Of a stretch of DNA of 64,000 bases, positions 57,949 through 64,000 are shown piece after piece. Positions within the stretch are counted from its first letter, which is position 1. The number at the start of each line of letters is the position of its first letter. The DNA is from an uncultured Candidatus Melainabacteria bacterium. Its GTDB lineage: Bacteria; Cyanobacteriota; Vampirovibrionia; Gastranaerophilales; Gastranaerophilaceae. The position numbers were made by a program, and so were the translations under genes. A model generated the notes under the pieces. The model was not told where the DNA came from. It ran no database searches and saw only the letters and a list, made by a program, of their open reading frames with translations. The stretch lies in assembly GCA_947570135.1 (NCBI GenBank), contig CANOTP010000004.1:1-64000 (forward strand), given 5' to 3'.

Positions 57949-59880
57949 ATGAAAATACTTGAGATTAAGAATAACCTGGTAAAGCTGGCGTATACAGAAT
58001 CGGAAGTTCCCGTTCTGGGCAGATTTATTGTTCTTGCAACCGATGTTAAATCATACGTGGCTCAGTTTGTGAACTTAAAATCCGATACAGTAAACAGTTA
58101 CGCTATTGCAAGGTTGTTATTCACCTTTACGCCTGACGGGGTTGTCGATAACTATGACGGTTCAATTCCTGATGCTAACTCTCAGGTTTCATTCCTGCCA
58201 TCATCAGAATTATTAAACCTTTTACCTGTTGAAAATGCCATACAAATGGGTAATCTTTCTCAGCAGGATGAAATGCTTAATATTGATGTATCTGTTTTTG
58301 AACGTAATTTTACGGTTTTTGTCGAAAAAGATGCCAATAAAACAACTTTTATTTCAAACTGTGTAAGACAATTATTCAGAATGAAAGAAAAATGTGTTAT
58401 AGCTGATACCTGTAACCTGTTTGAGGATTACCCGAAACTTGTGATTTCGCGAGATTTTAAGTTACCTTTAAATGCTCAAATGATGAATTATATTTTTGAA
58501 TACGATTTGGCGGAAGTTGATGCCTCAACAAAGGCGATTATTCAAGATATTTTTTACGAGGTTCAGCAGTATATCAAAACTCTTGAGGGGCAATTCTTAC
58601 CGATAGAAAAGTTTGTTGATGTTGTCACAGGTCAGTATAAATCTACTCAAATGCCTGAATTGGCACTTTTGAAAAACAAACTCTTGAAATATCGTGATGC
58701 GGGAATTTTTGCGGACACAAAAGAAGATATTGACGCACTGAGAGAAAAACTTGATGCTAAAAATTGTATAATTGTTGATTTAAAAGATATAAATGAAGCT
58801 TTGCAAAAAGAAGTTTTATCATACCTTCACGCGATATTAGAAACTTTTGATAAATATGTTTACTTCTTTGCAACTTTAACTGATGATAATTCAGACAAAA
58901 AACTTTTAAATCAATTCATAAACCATAATCACGTCTTTACGACATTACTTGCAAGCAGTAATTATAAATACGCATCGGAATTAAAAGGTCATGCTCAGAA
59001 TATGATGCTTTTTGCGCCGCAATCGGTTAATAACGATTTCAGCGCTTATAATACTTTCTTATCTAAGTTGAATCCTGATGAATGTATTGTTGAAGGTAAG
59101 TTAACTCAAGGTATTCCGTTTATTATTGATATGGAAGACTTGGATGTTGATTTGACAAAAGATGATGTACTGGGTGAACGTGTTCAGTTTATGCCTGTAA
59201 CAGAAGATGTAAGACTTGTCAGAACAGATGATTTCGGGACTCAAACCTTTGTAGATGAAGAACCGGAACAGGAAATTGAGCAGGCGCAAGAATTTGTCGC
59301 ACCTGTTGTAGTTGAGCCTGAGCCTGAAATAACGGTTGAAGAAGAACCGCTTGTCGAAGAACCGATTATAGAAGAGACTGTTGTTGCCGTTCAAAAGCCT
59401 GAAATCATAGAGCCTGTTTCAAATATTATGGAAGAAATGGAAGAGTCTTTTGAAACTGTGCATGATTTTGAAGAGTTTGCAGCTGAACCTGAAATAACAG
59501 AAGACTCAGAAGAAGAAATACTTCCGCTTGAAGATGATTTGGGTTTGGAAGAAGAAACTTTAACCGATGAAGACTTAAATTTCATTGAAGAAACCCAACC
59601 TATAGCAGATGATGTTGATGATTTCGGAGAATACGAAGAATCTCCGTATATTGATGAACAGCCGCCTGTTGTGCCAGTTTATCCTGCGGATGAAGAGTCT
59701 GATTTGGAATCAATCGGTGAATTTTCGCAAGGTGACAGTGTTACACACCCTCGTTACGGCAGAGGCGTGATTGAAAAAATCATAAAATACGGAAACAAAA
59801 CTCTTTGTTCAATATCGTTTGAAAATGTCGGACGAAGATTGTTAGATCCGACAATTTCCGAACTTACAAAACTTGGCTAA
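57949..59880 (+). CDS. Degenerate HerA-like ATPase with acidic linker and C-terminal Tudor-like domain
   Basis: A 643-residue protein that I do not know as a named family. The N-terminus (about 1-120) resembles the HerA barrel. FVEKDANKTTFISNCVRQLF (about 124-143) stands where HerA-type ATPases have a P-loop, but the glycines are missing; CVIADTCNLFEDY and CIIVDLKDINEA resemble later strands. Residues about 430-590 are a very acidic, Pro/Val-rich linker. The last 50 residues (GDSVTHPRYGRGVIEKII...SFENVGRRLL) match the Tudor-like tail of UvrD/PcrA helicases. ATP hydrolysis is doubtful. It may dock on RNA polymerase or DNA machinery. Confidence 0.6.
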   Translation: MKILEIKNNLVKLAYTESEVPVLGRFIVLATDVKSYVAQFVNLKSDTVNSYAIARLLFTFTPDGVVDNYDGSIPDANSQVSFLPSSELLNLLPVENAIQMGNLSQQDEMLNIDVSVFERNFTVFVEKDANKTTFISNCVRQLFRMKEKCVIADTCNLFEDYPKLVISRDFKLPLNAQMMNYIFEYDLAEVDASTKAIIQDIFYEVQQYIKTLEGQFLPIEKFVDVVTGQYKSTQMPELALLKNKLLKYRDAGIFADTKEDIDALREKLDAKNCIIVDLKDINEALQKEVLSYLHAILETFDKYVYFFATLTDDNSDKKLLNQFINHNHVFTTLLASSNYKYASELKGHAQNMMLFAPQSVNNDFSAYNTFLSKLNPDECIVEGKLTQGIPFIIDMEDLDVDLTKDDVLGERVQFMPVTEDVRLVRTDDFGTQTFVDEEPEQEIEQAQEFVAPVVVEPEPEITVEEEPLVEEPIIEETVVAVQKPEIIEPVSNIMEEMEESFETVHDFEEFAAEPEITEDSEEEILPLEDDLGLEEETLTDEDLNFIEETQPIADDVDDFGEYEESPYIDEQPPVVPVYPADEESDLESIGEFSQGDSVTHPRYGRGVIEKIIKYGNKTLCSISFENVGRRLLDPTISELTKLG

Positions 59881-59886
59881 CGTAAT

Positions 59887-60237
59887 TTATCCTCTTAGTT
59901 TTTCGGTACCTTTGAGGTAAACAAATTTTGGCTGAAAATTTTCATCGCAGTTTAGGACGATTAAGACTCTAAGACACATTTTTAGAGCGTTTGGGACGTC
60001 AAGTTCATGAAAACACATCATTGCAGTGTCTTTCCAGTCTAAGTCCAAACGAGCAAATTTTGCGGGAAACGCTGCGTTTAAGTCTTTTGTTGTAGTAAAA
60101 ATAGCGTGGGAAATGTTTCCTGCGTTAATATTGTTTTCTTCAACCATTTTAGAAAGAAGTTCAAGTGTCGCTGATTTTAGTGCTTCTTCGGAGTTAGATT
60201 CAACGGTAATTGCTCCTCTTATACCTTTAGTTATCAT
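59887..60237 (-). CDS. aroH: Monofunctional chorismate mutase, AroH type
   Basis: A 116-residue enzyme turning chorismate into prephenate for Phe/Tyr synthesis. Start RGIRGAITVESNSEEALKSA-like KGIRGAITVESNSEEA, FTTTKDLNAAFPAKFARLD near 50 and HELDVPNALKMCLRVL near 83 match the trimeric AroH (Bacillus) family. The ATG at 60237 overlaps the fmt stop as ATGA. Last gene of the def-fmt-aroH run. Confidence 0.93.
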   Translation of the reverse strand: MITKGIRGAITVESNSEEALKSATLELLSKMVEENNINAGNISHAIFTTTKDLNAAFPAKFARLDLDWKDTAMMCFHELDVPNALKMCLRVLIVLNCDENFQPKFVYLKGTEKLRG

Positions 60238-61145
60238 TTCTTCACTCCGTTGTACCAATCTCTTGCGTTCATTTCGCCTTTTCCTTCTGGTTTAACTTTT
60301 AATATTCGCAAAATCCCTTCGCCGCAGCCGATGTCAATTCCTTCTTTTGAATTAACACAGATTTCGCCGACTTGGCATTTACCTTCAATCGGTTTTGATT
60401 CAATAACTTTGATAAGTTTATCGTTATGGTAAAAATAAGCGCTCGGGCATCTGCAAACACCTCTTACAAGGTTGTGGATTTCGGTGTTTGTTTTTGACCA
60501 ATCGATTTGGCATTCTTCTTTTGTAAGCTTGCTTGCCATACAAAGCCCGTCTTCACATTGTTTAACAGGTGTCAGGGTCTTGTTTTTTAAACCGATAAGT
60601 GTTTCTTCAATCATTTGAGGTGATTTTTGAGCGATTTCTTCCCAAAGTTCTTCGCAGTTCATTGTGTTAGGTATCGGTATAATAAGCTTTTGGCAGATAT
60701 CGCCGCAGTCTAAACCAAGTTCTGTAATCATTGTACAAATTCCTGTTTCTTTATCACCGTTAATAATTGCGCGCTGAATAGGGTTTGCGCCTCTGTATTT
60801 TGGTAATAATGATGCGTGAAGATTGATTGTTTCGTATTTCGGGATATCAAGAACCTCTTGAGATAAGATTTGTCCGAATGCAAAGGTTACAAAAAAATCG
60901 GGCTCAAACTTTTTCAATTCTTCCTGAATTTCAGGTTCTTTTCTAATTGATTTTGGCTGAAAAACGGGAATGTTATGTTCAAGTGCAAACTTTTTTATCG
61001 GAGAAGCTTGCAGTTTATGTCCCCGTCCTGCGGGTTTGTCAGGCTGGGTTACGACGGCGCAGACTTCAATTCTGTCCGAATTATATAAATATTCCAGCGA
61101 TTTTAATCCTATATCGGGTGTCCCAAAAAATACTGTTTTAATCAT
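60234..61145 (-). CDS. fmt: Methionyl-tRNA formyltransferase
   Basis: A 303-residue enzyme that formylates initiator Met-tRNA. FFGTPDIGLKSLEYL opens the Rossmann domain, VTQPDKPAGRGHK follows near residue 34, and the catalytic NLHASLLPKYRGANPIQRA (Asn, His) near 107 and ELGLDCGDI (Asp) near 143 are intact. It is the only frame of 75 in the window ending in TGA, and TAA follows directly. It overlaps def by eight bases. Confidence 0.95.
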   Translation of the reverse strand: MIKTVFFGTPDIGLKSLEYLYNSDRIEVCAVVTQPDKPAGRGHKLQASPIKKFALEHNIPVFQPKSIRKEPEIQEELKKFEPDFFVTFAFGQILSQEVLDIPKYETINLHASLLPKYRGANPIQRAIINGDKETGICTMITELGLDCGDICQKLIIPIPNTMNCEELWEEIAQKSPQMIEETLIGLKNKTLTPVKQCEDGLCMASKLTKEECQIDWSKTNTEIHNLVRGVCRCPSAYFYHNDKLIKVIESKPIEGKCQVGEICVNSKEGIDIGCGEGILRILKVKPEGKGEMNARDWYNGVKK

Positions 61146-61704
61146 TCTTTGCTAATTCTTCCTCTAATTCTTTTTCATCTATCAATCTTTCGGGATCAAT
61201 CGGCGGAAGATTGTATTTTTGCAACGCAGCTTCGGCTTCAAACCTGTTTATACAGTGGTCGATAAATAAAATCCCGTCAAGGTGGTCGTTTTCATGCTGA
61301 ATTGCGCGCGCCAATAATGTTCCGTCTTTTGCTTCCATTACAAACGGTTTTCCGTGTTCGTTAATTGCTTTTACCATAACATCTTTGTAACGTTTAACGT
61401 CCGTGTAAGCTTCGGGGAAACTCAAACAGCCTTCGTTACTTTTAACCGCACCGCTTTTTTTTATGATTTTCGGGTTAATAAATACAATTGGGTTTAGGGG
61501 TTCATTGCCTGTTGCAACATCTATAACAAAAACTCTTACGTTTTCTCCGATTTGAGGTGCTGCAAGTCCTACACCGTTTTGAGCGTACATTGTGTCAAGC
61601 AAATCTCTTACCAAATCACTTATTTTTTTTGAAACCTTATGAACCTCTTTTGACGGTTGTCTGAGTGACGGTTCTCCGTAATGTAATACTTTTCTTATTG
61701 CCAT
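61138..61704 (-). CDS. def: Peptide deformylase
   Basis: A 188-residue metal enzyme removing N-formyl groups from new proteins. Motif 1 GVGLAAPQIG is near residue 43, motif 2 EGCLSFPE near 101 with the metal cysteine, motif 3 QHENDHLDGILFID near 142 (HExxH type). The C-terminal LIDEKELEEELAKND is charged. First gene of the def-fmt-aroH run. Confidence 0.95.
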   Translation of the reverse strand: MAIRKVLHYGEPSLRQPSKEVHKVSKKISDLVRDLLDTMYAQNGVGLAAPQIGENVRVFVIDVATGNEPLNPIVFINPKIIKKSGAVKSNEGCLSFPEAYTDVKRYKDVMVKAINEHGKPFVMEAKDGTLLARAIQHENDHLDGILFIDHCINRFEAEAALQKYNLPPIDPERLIDEKELEEELAKND

Positions 61705-61812
61705 AATTATAACCTTCCTAATTTTAGTGTTTTAAGAATATTTTACTATAAAAGTTGTTTTTTGTGTAAAAATTTGTTATAATATATATGTTTTAGCCTG
61801 CGGGAGTTTTAT

Positions 61813-62331
61813 ATGAAAAAAATTTTGGTTTTATTCGGTATTGCGTTAAGTCTTACATTCTGTTCAATGAATTTTGCATACTGTGAAGAAAGTGTAGAAC
61901 TTCTGGAAACTATTACAAATATCGGAACGTTGGTTGCGATAGATGAAAAATACGATGAAGCTTTGGAAAAATGTAACAAGGCTTTGGAAAAATATCCTGA
62001 CAATGCCGAGTTGTATTCTTGGAGAGCTACTGTTTTAAACCGTAAGGGTAAAAACTTGGAAGCATTAGCTGATATTGATAAAGCTATTGAATTAGACCCT
62101 GATGATTTGTCTTATCATGTTACCCGCGGAAGCTGTATGTTTGATTTGGGTAATGTATCGGCGGCATTGGAAGAATGTAATTATGTTATTGGAAAAGACC
62201 CGAAAGAGTCATCAGCATACGCACTTCGTGCGGTTATTAGAATGCAAAGAATGGATTTATCGGGCGCTTCTGAAGATTTAGACCGGGTAAATAAACTGCT
62301 TGATGAAGAAATCGAGAGTTTAAACAAGTAA
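61813..62331 (+). CDS. Exported tetratricopeptide repeat protein
   Basis: A 172-residue protein with a signal peptide (1-26, MKKILVLFGIALSL...AYC) and about three TPR units (from residue 45: YDEALEKCNKALEKYPDNAE, ALADIDKAIELDPDD). It is probably periplasmic; its partner is unknown. TTATAATATA lies about 40 bases upstream and GGGAG precedes the ATG. Confidence 0.85.
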   Translation: MKKILVLFGIALSLTFCSMNFAYCEESVELLETITNIGTLVAIDEKYDEALEKCNKALEKYPDNAELYSWRATVLNRKGKNLEALADIDKAIELDPDDLSYHVTRGSCMFDLGNVSAALEECNYVIGKDPKESSAYALRAVIRMQRMDLSGASEDLDRVNKLLDEEIESLNK

Positions 62332-62416
62332 ATTGTAACAAAATCTTAATAACCTGTAAATTTTAACCTTAAAATTTTGTTTATAAGTAAGTAAGGGATA
62401 AAAACGGGGATTATTT

Positions 62417-63418
62417 ATGTATTTTGGGATTACTAATGTTAAATTGGCGCAAGCAGAGAAAGTGAATGGAAATCCGTTTGCAACAGCGCCTGCAAAAACC
62501 GACAATGTTAATATGTGGGATAAATTTAAAGCCGAAAATGCTCAAGATGTGGAAAAAATGAGTACGGTTGATGCTATGGCAAAACTTAATGCCGTAAATA
62601 AACCGCAAGATGCTAAAAAAGTTAAAGCTATGGAAAAAATGTCAAAACTTTCTAAAGCTATGCAAGATAAGAATTTTTTGAATTTAACTCAAAAACATTT
62701 TGATGCGTTTAAGTTGTTGGAGGCAAATCCTGCATTACGCGACTTAGCTGATACATTGGATGAAAAATTAATTAGTATTACCGATCAAAACATATATTTT
62801 ATACAAAAACTTGAACTTTCATCAATGCAAGATTTGTCTGCCGATGAAATCAATAAAATCTGTAAAGATATTACAAATGCTGCAAAACAACTTGAAAAAG
62901 ACGCTCAAAAAATTAGAGCAGGTATCTTAAAAGCAGGCGCATACTCAGAAGCCATGATGAAACTTGATGATCCTGAGAAAAAAGGCAAGTATGAAAAACT
63001 GGCAACCGAAACAGTTCAAAATCTTCCTGACGCATTCAAAAATAAGGAAGAAGCTGCTGAAGTTCAGGATAAGTTATCAGAATTAAGCGGTGAAGAAGAA
63101 ACAGATTTAGAAGAAGATTTTCAAGAAGAACCTGTTGAAGATACAGAATTAGGCAAAGTCGGAGATTTCTTAAGTCCGTTTATATATGATGAAGACGGTA
63201 CTCTTCTTGTCGAAAATTTAGAACAAGGGGCTTTCGATGCTGATACTGATGCTAAAGAAGAAGCTAAAGCTGAAAAAGAAGCCGATAAAGAACTTGGTAA
63301 AATTCGTGATGAATATAAAAAAGATTTAAATGAACAGAAAGAAAAAACAGGTAAAGAGCCAGAACCGATTAAAGACGAGAAAGGTCGAATTCTAAAATCT
63401 TTGCTTGGCGAAGAATAA
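62417..63418 (+). CDS. Unknown helical, charged protein
   Basis: A 333-residue protein of no known family. It is mostly helical and charged: a Lys/Ala/Met-rich part (about 40-90), a central helical domain (90-195), a very acidic stretch (about 225-245, LSGEEETDLEEDFQEE) and a Lys/Glu coiled-coil end (about 285-333). There is no signal peptide or membrane helix; the N-terminus MYFGITNVKLAQ is slightly hydrophobic. AAAACGGGGA precedes ATG. Confidence 0.7.
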   Translation: MYFGITNVKLAQAEKVNGNPFATAPAKTDNVNMWDKFKAENAQDVEKMSTVDAMAKLNAVNKPQDAKKVKAMEKMSKLSKAMQDKNFLNLTQKHFDAFKLLEANPALRDLADTLDEKLISITDQNIYFIQKLELSSMQDLSADEINKICKDITNAAKQLEKDAQKIRAGILKAGAYSEAMMKLDDPEKKGKYEKLATETVQNLPDAFKNKEEAAEVQDKLSELSGEEETDLEEDFQEEPVEDTELGKVGDFLSPFIYDEDGTLLVENLEQGAFDADTDAKEEAKAEKEADKELGKIRDEYKKDLNEQKEKTGKEPEPIKDEKGRILKSLLGEE

Positions 63419-63425
63419 GATTTCT

Positions 63426-64000
63426 TTATCTGACATCCAAGAATTTGTGTACTTGCGGAATCAAACGTACGTTATGATATTTTGCAGTGAATTTATCTAA
63501 AATTTCGTTACAAAAATCTGATGTCACTGTCATTCTATATCCGTCCATTTTTGGTTGAAGAATAAGTTCAAGATTAAATTGTTTACCGAGATTTATACAC
63601 TCCTCAATGTTTATATCAGATATATTTTCATCAAAGACTATTTTTGCAAAAGTTTGAATGCCGTTACATTGTTTAAAAAATTCCCTGTGAATTTCAGGGT
63701 TCAAGTTTAACTTTATATCGGCTGAAATTATGTCAATGTAATTTTTTATTAGCGGAAGTTTGTCTGAAAGAGTTGCGTTTGTTTCAAGATAAATTTTTGT
63801 TATACCTTTTATCATCGGTAGGAATTCTTTCAAAAATTCAGCAGAAAGTAACGGCTCGCCGCCTGTTAATGAAATTGAATGAAAGGTTTCAAGGTTATAT
63901 TCGGTTGTTATTTTTTTATAAAGTTCTTCTTCGCTGTAGGTTGTGCCGTCAGAAAAATCTGTATCGCAATAGTTGCATTTTAAATTACAGCCGCAAAATC
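63426..64000 (-). CDS. queE: 7-carboxy-7-deazaguanine synthase-like radical SAM protein (5' end beyond window)
   Basis: The frame runs off the right edge, so the N-terminus is missing. The visible 190 residues carry the radical SAM cysteines in CGCNLKCNYCDTDF (near 63970-64000), the SAM-binding GGEP in SISLTGGEPLLSAE and KIYLETNAT, matching QueE, which makes the 7-deazaguanine core of queuosine. An internal ATG at 63833 gives a shorter frame but would lose the cluster. Other que genes are not in view. Confidence 0.85.
   Translation of the reverse strand, partial: FCGCNLKCNYCDTDFSDGTTYSEEELYKKITTEYNLETFHSISLTGGEPLLSAEFLKEFLPMIKGITKIYLETNATLSDKLPLIKNYIDIISADIKLNLNPEIHREFFKQCNGIQTFAKIVFDENISDINIEECINLGKQFNLELILQPKMDGYRMTVTSDFCNEILDKFTAKYHNVRLIPQVHKFLDVR

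Noticed and set aside
1-64000. CRISPR array, prophage or insertion sequence
   Set aside because: No regularly spaced short repeats, no cas, capsid, tail, terminase or transposase frames were seen. The lysozyme at 37092 has no phage neighbours.

Overview
The window looks like a piece of chromosome from a non-photosynthetic relative of cyanobacteria, most likely a gut Gastranaerophilales (Vampirovibrionia, formerly Melainabacteria). The reasons are AT-rich DNA, an outer-membrane cell plan (TolC proteins, a secretin, MlaE/MlaF), a MinCDE system, efp next to accB as in cyanobacteria, no photosynthesis genes, and an unusual number of prepilin-like genes with the GFTLAE start. This assignment is inference from gene content; no 16S rRNA gene is present.

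Layout. 1-600: the tail of a tRNA (probably tRNA-Pro), its terminator, a second degenerate copy of both, then DNA without a recognisable gene. 0.6-7.5 kb: a TolC-like protein, PnuC, a prepilin with a divergent HTH gene, the rpmH-rnpA operon, proC and a poly-G prepilin. 7.5-16.9 kb: dxs, a second prepilin/HTH pair, a four-gene TolC-MacA-MacB(ATPase)-MacB(permease) export operon and an Fe-S oxidoreductase subunit. 17-22 kb: a GC-rich repeat patch, a thioredoxin-CcdA pair, ribH, murQ, gpsA and a PSP1 gene. 22-24.7 kb: two more prepilin/HTH pairs around a SemiSWEET gene. 24.7-31 kb: minCDE, a lytic transglycosylase, a NrtR-like regulator, secG, tcdA, an SDR and a wrecked poly-G prepilin. 31-36 kb: efp-accB-accC-folC, rpmI-rplT and a prepilin. 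36-42 kb: a LysM-lysozyme, a MATE pump, a U32 protein and a YqeG phosphatase. 42-50 kb: the pilus/type II secretion assembly operon (PilP-like lipoprotein, secretin, PilB, PilC, SDR) and a third poly-G prepilin. 50-64 kb: TPR, LuxR-type, MlaE/MlaF, aminotransferase, prepilin, cysK, nadD-yqeK, a degenerate HerA-like/Tudor protein, aroH-fmt-def, TPR, a coiled-coil protein and queE (cut by the window edge).

How the parts relate. Nine prepilin-like loci are scattered around one assembly operon. They fall into three control classes. Four (3646-4317, 9397-10131, 22192-22938, 23856-24673) face a small HTH gene across an intergenic region with its own operator-like repeats. Three (6740, 30696, 49193) start with a near-identical leader containing eight consecutive G and are out of frame as read; nine G would join the leader to the downstream frame. 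Two have no special upstream feature. Each poly-G copy has a close paralogue among the HTH-paired copies. This looks like a switchable repertoire of secreted or pilus subunits and is the most interesting system in the window.

Two genome-wide habits also stand out. Only one of 75 reading-frame ends examined is TGA (fmt, immediately followed by TAA). Several genes have a good -10 box only 6-11 bases before ATG, which implies leaderless mRNAs.
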